Below, piece after piece: positions 26,334 through 34,292 of a stretch of 64,000 nucleotides of DNA. Position 1 is the first letter of the stretch, and each line of letters begins with the position of its first letter. The notes under the pieces were generated by a model. That model did not search any database. It saw only the letters and a program-made list of their open reading frames with translations, and was not told the DNA's origin. Source of the DNA: JBNPEO01 sp050490315 (GTDB taxonomy: Bacteria; Actinomycetota; Actinomycetes; Actinomycetales; Micrococcaceae); NCBI RefSeq assembly GCF_050490315.1, contig NZ_JBNPEO010000007.1, positions 81,955-145,954 on the forward strand, in the 5' to 3' direction. The translations under genes were made by a program, and so were the position numbers.

Positions 26334-29264
26334 TTAGGAAAGCACTTCAGCCAAGAAGTGCCCCGTAAAGCTCTCCTGGGACTTAGCAACTTGCTCAGGT
26401 GTTCCGGTGGCGATGATCCGGCCACCGCCGGAGCCACCGTTCGGGCCCAAGTCCACAATCCAATCCGCACTCTTAATGACGTCAAGATTGTGCTCGATGG
26501 TGATCACCGTGTTGCCTTTATCAACCAGGCCCTGCAACACCAGCAGCAACTTACGAATATCCTCAAAGTGCAGGCCAGTGGTGGGCTCGTCCAAGACATA
26601 AATACTGCGACCGTTGGAACGCTTTTGAAGTTCAGCCGCAAGTTTCACGCGCTGTGCTTCACCACCAGAAAGCGTGGTTGCAGGTTGGCCCAAGCGGACA
26701 TAACCCAAGCCCACATCAACCAGCGTTTTGAGGTGCCGGGCAATCGGAGTAAATGCGGCGAAGAACTCAGCACCTTCTTCGATGGGCATGTTCAACACAT
26801 CAGCAATCGACTTGCCCTTGTAAAGGACTTCAAGTGTCTCGCGGTTGTAGCGAGCGCCATGGCAGACCTCGCAAGGAACATAAACATCCGGAAGGAAGTT
26901 CATTTCGATCTTGAGGGTTCCATCGCCCGAACATGCTTCGCAGCGCCCGCCCTTGACGTTGAAGGAGAAGCGGCCGGGCAAATACCCGCGCACCTTAGAT
27001 TCGTTCGTTTCAGCGAACAACTTACGAATGTTGTCAAAAACACCCGTATATGTTGCCGGGTTAGAGCGGGGTGTGCGTCCAATGGGGCTTTGATCAACGT
27101 GAACCACTTTGTCCAAGTGCTCCAAGCCTTCAATGGAACGGTGACGACCAGCCACCTGCCGGGCTCCGTTGAGTTTGTTAGCCAGAACCTTGTAGAGAAT
27201 CTCGTTGACCAAGGTGGACTTACCCGAGCCGCTGACACCAGTAACGGCTGTCAACAATCCCAAGGGGAAGGCCGCGTCAACGTTGTTCAGGTTATTCTCG
27301 CGAGCCCCAATGACCTTGAGCTCACGCTTTTTGTCATACTTACGCCGCTTTTTAGGAGTTTCAATACTCTTACGGCCGGAAAGGTAATCACCGGTCAAGG
27401 AACCCGTATTGGCCAACAGATCCTGGTAAGTGCCCGAGTGCACCACCACACCGCCGTGTTCGCCAGCGCCGGGTCCAATGTCAACAACCCAGTCAGCTTC
27501 ATGGATGGTGTCTTCGTCGTGCTCAACCACAATTAAAGTGTTGCCGAGGTCCCGCAAACGAGTGAGTGTTTCGATCAGTCGGCGGTTATCCCGCTGGTGC
27601 AGTCCAATAGACGGCTCATCCAAAACATACAAAACACCAACCAAGCCGGAACCGATTTGGGTTGCTAGCCGGATACGCTGTGCTTCGCCTCCAGACAATG
27701 TCCCGGAAGGACGCTCGAGGTTCAAGTAGTCCAAACCAACGTCCAGCAAAAAACGCAGCCGTGCTTGGATTTCTTTGAGTACTTGGTTGGCGATCTGCGC
27801 CTCACGCCCGGTCAGGACCAAAGTGTCTAAAAAGTGCGAGCACTCACGCATGGGCATCGCAGCAACTTCTGCGATCGACTTTCCGTTAATCAGGACAGAC
27901 AAAGATGCCGGGTTCAACCGGGCACCACCACATGCTGGGCAAGGAATCTGTCGCATGTACTCTTCGTAACGGTCCCGTGCTGTGTCCGATTCCGTTTCAC
28001 CGTGTTTGCGGTGGACGTACTCGATTACGCCTTCAAACCCGGTGCTGTACTTACGTTCACGGCCAAAGCGGTTGCGGTATTGAACAACTACTTTGTGATC
28101 TTTACCGTGCAGCACGGTCTTGCGGACTTCCGCTGGAAGCTTCTCCCACGCAATGTCCATGGAGAAGCCGAGCTCGTCAGCCAAGCCTTCAAGCAGACGG
28201 TTCCAGTACTCCTGTGTGGCAGCCCCGAGCGACCAAGGAGCCACCGCGCCATCCGCCAGTGATAGACCGGGGTTGGGAATAATCAGTTCCTCGTCAACCT
28301 CAAGCTTGGTGCCGATACCGCTGCACTCAGAGCAAGCGCCAAAGGGATTGTTAAAGGAGAAGGAGCGCGGCTCGATCTCATCGATCGCCAGAGGATGTTC
28401 GTTGGGGCACGCCAAGTTCTCCGAGAATGCCCGAACCCGATCAGGATCATCTGCCTCTAAGTCAACAAATTCAGCGAGCACACGGCCCTCCGCCAAGCCC
28501 AGTGCAGTTTCAACCGAATCTGTAAGCCGCTGACTGATGCCTTCTTTTACCACCAAACGGTCCACCACTACTTCGATGGTGTGCTTAAACTGCTTGCCAA
28601 GTTTCGGTGGCTCGGACAGTTGGATCAATTCACCATCAACCCGGGCCCGTGAATACCCCTTGGCCGTGAGTTCCTTAAAGAGATCCACAAATTCGCCCTT
28701 GCGAGCACGAACAACCGGTGCCAAAACTTGGAACCGTGTCCCTTCTTTAAGCTCAAGGAGCTGATCCACAATCTGTTGCGGAGTTTGCTTGATAACCGGT
28801 TCGCCACAGACTGGGCAGTGTGGGCGACCTACACGCGCCCAGAGAAGCCGCATGTAGTCATAAATTTCGGTAATGGTTCCCACCGTGGAACGAGGGTTTT
28901 TGCTCGTGGATTTCTGGTCAATAGAAACGGCCGGTGAAAGACCTTCAATGAAGTCCACGTCCGGTTTGTCTACTTGGCCCAAAAACTGGCGGGCATAGGC
29001 CGAAAGCGATTCGACGTAGCGTCGCTGCCCCTCAGCGAAGATGGTGTCGAACGCGAGGGAGGATTTACCTGATCCGGACAAGCCGGTGAAGACAATCATG
29101 GCGTCACGGGGCAAATCTAGGTCAACGTTGCGCAGGTTATGTTCCCGCGCCCCCTTGACAACCAACCGTGAGAGATCCGGCTTTCCCGCAGGGTGCGGCA
29201 GGTCGGCGGCGAGTTCTGTGGCGGTCAAGGACTGGGCTGCTTTATCCGAAGAGACATTAGGCAC
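26334..29264 (-). CDS. uvrA: UvrA, excinuclease ABC subunit A
   Basis: A 976-residue damage-recognition ATPase of nucleotide excision repair. Two ABC cassettes are visible: Walker A GLSGSGKSS at 61-69 and GVSGSGKSTL in the second half, each with an LSGGEAQR signature. Zinc-binding cysteine sets appear in CPVCGEP, CPACGG and CEACSGDGTL...CEVCHG. Start GTG 29264 precedes MPNVSSDKAA. The promoter region carries a LexA-type SOS box 14 bp upstream of the start, so damage induction is likely. It opens the run uvrA-HAD-plsC-uvrC-rapZ-yvcK-whiA. Confidence 0.98.
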   Translation of the reverse strand: MPNVSSDKAAQSLTATELAADLPHPAGKPDLSRLVVKGAREHNLRNVDLDLPRDAMIVFTGLSGSGKSSLAFDTIFAEGQRRYVESLSAYARQFLGQVDKPDVDFIEGLSPAVSIDQKSTSKNPRSTVGTITEIYDYMRLLWARVGRPHCPVCGEPVIKQTPQQIVDQLLELKEGTRFQVLAPVVRARKGEFVDLFKELTAKGYSRARVDGELIQLSEPPKLGKQFKHTIEVVVDRLVVKEGISQRLTDSVETALGLAEGRVLAEFVDLEADDPDRVRAFSENLACPNEHPLAIDEIEPRSFSFNNPFGACSECSGIGTKLEVDEELIIPNPGLSLADGAVAPWSLGAATQEYWNRLLEGLADELGFSMDIAWEKLPAEVRKTVLHGKDHKVVVQYRNRFGRERKYSTGFEGVIEYVHRKHGETESDTARDRYEEYMRQIPCPACGGARLNPASLSVLINGKSIAEVAAMPMRECSHFLDTLVLTGREAQIANQVLKEIQARLRFLLDVGLDYLNLERPSGTLSGGEAQRIRLATQIGSGLVGVLYVLDEPSIGLHQRDNRRLIETLTRLRDLGNTLIVVEHDEDTIHEADWVVDIGPGAGEHGGVVVHSGTYQDLLANTGSLTGDYLSGRKSIETPKKRRKYDKKRELKVIGARENNLNNVDAAFPLGLLTAVTGVSGSGKSTLVNEILYKVLANKLNGARQVAGRHRSIEGLEHLDKVVHVDQSPIGRTPRSNPATYTGVFDNIRKLFAETNESKVRGYLPGRFSFNVKGGRCEACSGDGTLKIEMNFLPDVYVPCEVCHGARYNRETLEVLYKGKSIADVLNMPIEEGAEFFAAFTPIARHLKTLVDVGLGYVRLGQPATTLSGGEAQRVKLAAELQKRSNGRSIYVLDEPTTGLHFEDIRKLLLVLQGLVDKGNTVITIEHNLDVIKSADWIVDLGPNGGSGGGRIIATGTPEQVAKSQESFTGHFLAEVLS

Positions 29265-29277
29265 GCCCTAATGCTAA

Positions 29278-29293
29278 TCGAAAACCTGTTCGA
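29278..29293. promoter_or_regulatory. LexA (SOS) box upstream of uvrA
   Basis: TCGAAAACCTGTTCGA is a 16-bp dyad that matches the actinobacterial and Bacillus-type SOS consensus (TCGAAC N4 GTTCGA) with one mismatch. It ends 14 bp from the uvrA start, in the short gap to the GntR gene. I saw no comparable box before uvrB or uvrC. Confidence 0.75.
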
Positions 29294-29308
29294 ATTTCCA
29301 CGCCCGGT

Positions 29309-29698
29309 CTAGTCACCGTATACGCCTCCTAGTATTTGCACGGCTTCGGCAAAGTTCAAGCCGTTGGACTTCGCCAGCAGCGCAAATTGTGTTGCCCCTG
29401 CACGGAGTCGTTCTGTCCGATCGTCCCTTGCCCGCAGCACTGTACCGTGTCTGCCGCGGGTCTCCACTACACCCGCCTCCTCAAGTTCCTTATACGCCCG
29501 CGCAACAGTATGTGGCGCTACGCCAATCTCAGCGGCGAGGGCGCGCACCGCCGGAAGCCGTGTGCCAGGTGGTAAGGAGCCGGCGTCGGATAATTCGAGG
29601 ATGTGACTTCGCAACTGGTCAAAAAGCGGAACACTGCTTTGAGTATTGGGACGCCACAACCCGGGGAAATCGGGAATACCAGCTGCTGCGTTACTCAC
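29309..29698 (-). CDS. Small GntR-family (YtrA-type) transcriptional regulator
   Basis: A 129-residue regulator with one GntR winged helix-turn-helix (residues about 20-80; LPPGTRLPAVRALAAEIGVAPHTVARAYKELEEAGVV) and a short helical tail, the YtrA architecture. YtrA-type repressors usually control ABC transporters, which fits its place as third gene after two ABC exporter genes. Start GTG 29698 lies inside the last codons of the transporter gene (8 bp overlap) with GGAGGA 7 bp upstream; the frame open to 29827 is an artefact. The effector is unknown. Confidence 0.9.
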   Translation of the reverse strand: MSNAAAGIPDFPGLWRPNTQSSVPLFDQLRSHILELSDAGSLPPGTRLPAVRALAAEIGVAPHTVARAYKELEEAGVVETRGRHGTVLRARDDRTERLRAGATQFALLAKSNGLNFAEAVQILGGVYGD

Positions 29699-31493
29699 GA
29701 GGTTCCTCCACGTTGTTGACGGTATTGGGACTGTCCTGCCCGGAAAACTGCGATTGGTAAAGCGAGGCATATAGTTGCGAATTTTCCAGCAACTGTGCGT
29801 GAGTTCCCTGCTCCACGATCTTGCCATGATCCAAGACCAGAATGAGGTTTGCGTCGCGAACTGTTGCTAGCCGGTGGGCAATAACGAAGCTGGTTCGGTG
29901 CCGTTGCAACTCACCCGCTGCCTGCCTGATCTGTACCTCGGTACGGGTGTCCACTGAACTCGTGGCCTCATCCAAAATAAGAACCGCCGGATTCACCAAG
30001 TGAGCCCGGGCAATGGTGACCAACTGCTGCTGCCCACGGCTGATCCCCTCTCCGCCATCTCCCAGCAGGGTGCTATATCCGTCCGGCAGGGCCCGAACGA
30101 AGTGATCCACGTGAGCTGAGCGCGCGGCCTCAATCATGTCTTCTTCGCTCGCGTCCAGACGGCCGTACTGCACGTTGTCCCGGATACTGCCGGCGAACAG
30201 CCACGCATCTTGAAGGACCATTCCAAAGTGTGAACGCAGGTCATCTTGGTCCATCCGTGCAATGTCTATGCCGTCCACCGTGATTCGCCCTCTCACCGGC
30301 TCATAAAAGCCCATCAGTAGGTTCACAAGCGTTGTTTTGCCGGCGCCAGTGGGTCCAACAATGGCCACTGTCCAACCGGGCTCAGCTGTGAAGTTCACGT
30401 GTTCAATCAATGGCGAATCATGCTGGAAGGCGAAGCTGACATCGTGGAATTGCACTCGGCCACGCACGGGTGCGGGCGTGGCCTCAAGCGTGTTGTGGTG
30501 GTGGATTTCCTGGGCCTCAAGAACTTCGAAAATACGGCTGGCAGACGTCAACCCGGACTGGATCACCCCAGCCACTGAACTCATCTGCCCCATGGGTTGA
30601 TTAAACAGTCTTGCGAACTGGATAAAGGCTTGAATGCCGCCAATGCTGATTCCCCCCACGGAGGCCTGCAGCGCACCCACCACTACAACGGCGATGTATG
30701 CCAAGTTGTTCACCACAAGCATCAGAGGAGCCAACGCGCCACTCACAAATTGGGCTTGGGCGGAGGCCCGCTCCAAGTTGCTGTTTGCCTGGTTGAATTT
30801 TGCGAGCTTGTCATTATTCATGCCGTGACTTTGCAATACTGCCAGCGCTGAATAGTCCTCCTCAACTTGTGCGTTGAGCTCGGCAGTGAGGCTCCATTGC
30901 TGGGCAAAGTACTTCTGTGAACGGCGGGTCAAAAGCCAAGCAACCACTAGAGACAGTGGCACTGAAAGCACTGTGACCAGCGCCAGCACGGGTGAGACGA
31001 GCAACATTACAGCCAGCACAGTGACCAGCATGATCACAGCTTGAATGATCTGAGTCAGCGTCTGATTGAGGGTCTGAGCCAAATTGTCCATGTCATCGCT
31101 GGCTTTGCTCAGCACCGTGCCACGGCTTTCACCATGAAAATAGCTCACCGGCAGGCGATGAAGCTTTGCTTCAACATCTTGGCGGAGCCGAAACATCAGC
31201 CTTTGAACTGCGCGAGCAGTCAGTGACCCTTGTAGCCAGCTGGCGCCGGAGGCCGCTATGTACATAACGGTAACTAAGGCCAATAGCCGGGCTAAGGGCG
31301 GAACATCTAGGCGCGCCCCACTGATTGCAGGAATCAGCAGGTCAGTGGCGTCGCCGAGCAATTTGGGAGCCAAAACGTTGAGCACCACAAACACCACTGT
31401 TGCCCCAATTCCGCCCAGTAGAAGGCGGCGATGAGGGCGCAGGCGCCGCAATAGTTTTCTGGCTGCTGCACGTAGAGGCAATTGCGTGGTCAC
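29691..31493 (-). CDS. ABC exporter half-transporter, fused membrane and ATPase domains (second subunit)
   Basis: A 600-residue exporter subunit: six transmembrane segments (residues about 20-330) followed by an ATPase domain with Walker A GPTGAGKTT near 385, a signature ISRGQQQL and Walker B VLILDEATSSVD. The signature begins with ISRGQ in place of LSGGQ, a common variation. The GTG start overlaps the previous gene by 4 bp (GTGA). Two consecutive half-transporters of this kind form heterodimeric multidrug or lipid exporters of the MdlAB/BmrCD type. Substrate unknown. Confidence 0.92.
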   Translation of the reverse strand: MTTQLPLRAAARKLLRRLRPHRRLLLGGIGATVVFVVLNVLAPKLLGDATDLLIPAISGARLDVPPLARLLALVTVMYIAASGASWLQGSLTARAVQRLMFRLRQDVEAKLHRLPVSYFHGESRGTVLSKASDDMDNLAQTLNQTLTQIIQAVIMLVTVLAVMLLVSPVLALVTVLSVPLSLVVAWLLTRRSQKYFAQQWSLTAELNAQVEEDYSALAVLQSHGMNNDKLAKFNQANSNLERASAQAQFVSGALAPLMLVVNNLAYIAVVVVGALQASVGGISIGGIQAFIQFARLFNQPMGQMSSVAGVIQSGLTSASRIFEVLEAQEIHHHNTLEATPAPVRGRVQFHDVSFAFQHDSPLIEHVNFTAEPGWTVAIVGPTGAGKTTLVNLLMGFYEPVRGRITVDGIDIARMDQDDLRSHFGMVLQDAWLFAGSIRDNVQYGRLDASEEDMIEAARSAHVDHFVRALPDGYSTLLGDGGEGISRGQQQLVTIARAHLVNPAVLILDEATSSVDTRTEVQIRQAAGELQRHRTSFVIAHRLATVRDANLILVLDHGKIVEQGTHAQLLENSQLYASLYQSQFSGQDSPNTVNNVEEPRE

Positions 31494-33241
31494 TGGGCAG
31501 GCTCTGGTGCAAGACTAAGATCGTCGTTCTGCGAATCTGCTATCTCGCGATAATCTGCGCTGCTGAGTAACAACTCTTGGTGCGTTCCTCGCGCAACTAT
31601 GGCACCGTCGTCGAGCACTAAGATCTGTTCGGCGTTTTGGACGCTACTCACCTTTTGGGCAACCCTTACGACGACGGCGCTGGCGGTATACCTTCGCATG
31701 GAACCTTGGATGCGGGCTTCGGTAGCAGAGTCTAAGGCTGAGAATGAGTCGTCGAAAAGGATCACTTGGGGCCTATGTGCGAACGCTCGGGCTAAGGCAA
31801 TTCGTTGGCGCTGCCCACCCGAGAGATTCGCACCATCCTGGCTTATTCGTACTTCGAGCTGCTCTGGCATGGCGGCAACAAATTCAGCTGCTTGAGCGGC
31901 GTACAGAGCCTCCCAGACGTGCTCATCACTGAGCGAGGTGTTTCCAGCCCGAACGTTCTCCGCAATTGTCCCGTTAAACAGAACGGCGGCTTGGGGTATA
32001 TAAGCAATCCGATCTCGAAGCTCGGCTAGGGTCACTTGTGGGAGCGGCAGTCCTCCCAGTTTCACGCACCCGGAGCTTGGGTCTAGTAGCCGAGGAATGA
32101 GCTGAAGAAGAAGAGATTTTCCGCTGCCCGTGGCGCCTAGGATCGCCGTAGTGGTGCCCGGTTTTGCGGTGAAACTGATATTGCTGAGGACCTGGTCTTG
32201 GGCTCCTTCGAAGCGGACGCCAACGGAGACAAACTCTAGGTCTTGGGGACCACGAGACGAGAATAATTGGGGCTGCTGCGGGTCAAGGATACTGGGTTGG
32301 GTGTTGAGTACTTGGCTGATGCGTTCGGCGCTTGCAGCTGCCCGTGGCGCCCAGGATAAAACAAACATCACGGACATAATCGCCACAAGAATCTGCATGA
32401 TGTAGCTGATAAACGCTGTGAGGGCCCCAAGCTCCATTTGACCGTCGGCAATCCGCTGGGCACCGAACCAAATAACGGCTACCGAACCAAGGTTTACCAC
32501 CACCATAATTGCCGGAATCATAAAGGCAATCCATTGCGCTGAGCTGAGGCTATTGCGGGTCAGGGCAACGTTGGCCTTTGTAAAGCGCTGGATCTCAAAG
32601 TCCTGCCGAACAAAGGCTCGGATAACACTCGTACCCATAATTTGTTCGCGGATCATGGCATTAACCCCGTCCAGGAGCACTTGGCCTTCGCGGTAAAGCG
32701 GCACTAACCGTCTGACAACGAGAGTCATAATGATGATCAGAGCTGGCACAATCACCAGAATGACGGCCGAGAGCGGCATGTCCTGCCGCATAGCCAACAG
32801 GATTCCGCCGATTCCAGTAATCGGCGCGCTAAGGACCAGCGAAAAAATCATGACGGCCAGAGTTTGAATCTGTTGGACGTCATGACCGGTACGGGTCATC
32901 AAGGTGGCCACGCCAAACTTGGAGAAGTCAGCCACGCTCAGATTTTGAACGTGAGCAAATACTTCTCCCCGTAATTCACGCCCTACTCCCATCGCAACGT
33001 TGGCCCCAAGGTAACCTGCAGCCAGCGCCGCGAGCACTTGGACTACAGAGACGCCAAGCATCAAGGCACCAAGTTGCAGAATTAGCCCACGGTCTCCGCC
33101 CACGATCCCTCGATCGATAATTTGGGCGTTGATGGTGGGCAAAATGAGCGCCCCAAGCGTTTGCACCGTCTGCAGAAGGATGATTCCGGACACTGCTGGC
33201 CATCGTTGGATCAGGCGCTGGAGCAAAAGGCGCATCAACAC
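31490..33241 (-). CDS. ABC exporter half-transporter, fused membrane and ATPase domains (first subunit)
   Basis: About 583 residues: six transmembrane segments, then an ATPase domain with Walker A GATGSGKS, signature LSGGQRQR and a D-loop SALDS. The Walker B motif reads VILFDDSFSALD, with D where the catalytic glutamate normally stands. This degenerate site is typical of one partner in heterodimeric exporters and supports pairing with the next gene. GTG 33241 is chosen because AGGAG lies 7 bp upstream; ATG 33235 is the alternative, and the frame is open to 33292. First gene of a three-gene unit with the partner subunit and a YtrA-type regulator. Confidence 0.92.
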   Translation of the reverse strand: MLMRLLLQRLIQRWPAVSGIILLQTVQTLGALILPTINAQIIDRGIVGGDRGLILQLGALMLGVSVVQVLAALAAGYLGANVAMGVGRELRGEVFAHVQNLSVADFSKFGVATLMTRTGHDVQQIQTLAVMIFSLVLSAPITGIGGILLAMRQDMPLSAVILVIVPALIIIMTLVVRRLVPLYREGQVLLDGVNAMIREQIMGTSVIRAFVRQDFEIQRFTKANVALTRNSLSSAQWIAFMIPAIMVVVNLGSVAVIWFGAQRIADGQMELGALTAFISYIMQILVAIMSVMFVLSWAPRAAASAERISQVLNTQPSILDPQQPQLFSSRGPQDLEFVSVGVRFEGAQDQVLSNISFTAKPGTTTAILGATGSGKSLLLQLIPRLLDPSSGCVKLGGLPLPQVTLAELRDRIAYIPQAAVLFNGTIAENVRAGNTSLSDEHVWEALYAAQAAEFVAAMPEQLEVRISQDGANLSGGQRQRIALARAFAHRPQVILFDDSFSALDSATEARIQGSMRRYTASAVVVRVAQKVSSVQNAEQILVLDDGAIVARGTHQELLLSSADYREIADSQNDDLSLAPEPAQ

Positions 33242-33363
33242 CTGGCGGCTCCTATCCTGAGCTAGTTGGTCAGCGCTGCAGGTAAATGCCAATCGCTACC
33301 AAACGGCTAGTACCCCCGTAGCTACGCTCTGTGCATTCTAAACACACTTTCTTGCCACCGCTT

Positions 33364-33377
33364 GTCACATTTGTGAC
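33364..33377. promoter_or_regulatory. Palindrome upstream of the ABC exporter operon
   Basis: GTCACATTTGTGAC, two 6-bp perfect half-sites around 2 bp, 123 bp upstream of the first exporter gene and just beyond the 3' end of tam. It could be the operator of the YtrA-type regulator at the end of the operon, but distance and motif do not prove it. Confidence 0.4.
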
Positions 33378-33407
33378 GAAACTGTTGAGAAAGCAGTGAA
33401 TTCTTAC

Positions 33408-34208
33408 TCACTGTTCTACGTTGGCGGTCTTCTGGCCTACGGCAAACGTTCTGCGGAACGGGTAGATCGTGCCGTGCGCGCCGGATGGATACGCAGCGCG
33501 CAGCAAAGCCGAGTACTCTGCCTCGTATTCTTTGGCATCCGCCTCATCAAGTGCGGACAACACCGGACGAAGGCCTGTTCCTCGCACCCATTCGAGAACC
33601 GGGTCTTGGCCCTGAAGTAGCTGCTGGTACGTTGTCTCCCATGCTTCCGCCTGCAGGCCGGCGTCTAGCATCATGGTGAGGTACTGGGCCGGTTCTGACA
33701 CAACATCTGCGTGACGTAAAACCCCAGCGAGCCGTTCAGACCAGCGTGGCGAATCAGCGACTTCCCGCATTAGCTCGTGTGATGGGGCGTTGAAGTTTCC
33801 AGGAACCTGCAGCGCGAACCATGCACCCGGCCGAAGGGCCCGTAACCACTCAACGAGCAGCTTCTGATGCTCCGGCACCCACTGCAACGCCGCATTTGTG
33901 ATCACTACGTCGACCTCCGGTGCTGGCTGCCACGTGGCAATATCGCCTTGAACAAACTCGAGATTTGAATGCTTTGCAGCGTGTGTTTGGGCCCGCTCCA
34001 GCATGGCGGTTGAACTGTCCAAACCAATCACGCGAGCATTCGGCCAACGCCGTGCCAAACTTGCGGTGAGATTACCGGGTCCGCAACCTAAGTCCACCAC
34101 TACATCAGGGGATTCAGTCATCACCCTTCCCGCCAAATCGAAAAAAGGTCTGTCGCGGTAGTCACCAAATTGGGTGTACTTTGTGGGATCCCAGGTAACT
34201 TCCACCAT
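33408..34208 (-). CDS. tam: Trans-aconitate 2-methyltransferase
   Basis: A 266-residue SAM-dependent methyltransferase. The Tam-specific opening WDPTKYTQFGDYRDRPFFDL is present, followed by the SAM motif VVDLGCGPGNLTASLARRWP (near residues 35-55) and DVVITNAALQWVPEH. Tam methylates trans-aconitate, a spontaneous isomer that inhibits aconitase, to detoxify it. AGGAG lies 6-7 bp before ATG 34208. It is divergent from the helicase gene with 84 bp between. Confidence 0.93.
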   Translation of the reverse strand: MVEVTWDPTKYTQFGDYRDRPFFDLAGRVMTESPDVVVDLGCGPGNLTASLARRWPNARVIGLDSSTAMLERAQTHAAKHSNLEFVQGDIATWQPAPEVDVVITNAALQWVPEHQKLLVEWLRALRPGAWFALQVPGNFNAPSHELMREVADSPRWSERLAGVLRHADVVSEPAQYLTMMLDAGLQAEAWETTYQQLLQGQDPVLEWVRGTGLRPVLSALDEADAKEYEAEYSALLRAAYPSGAHGTIYPFRRTFAVGQKTANVEQ

Positions 34209-34292
34209 GAAAAACTCCTGACCTTCTGCTTCGCTAGCGGGGAATTTCCTCCACCCACCTGAAGCCTACTATCGGGCACTAAGCTGGAGGGG

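Noticed and set aside
26358..27536. 392-codon plus-strand frame opposite uvrA
   Set aside because: Shadow of the second UvrA ATPase half.
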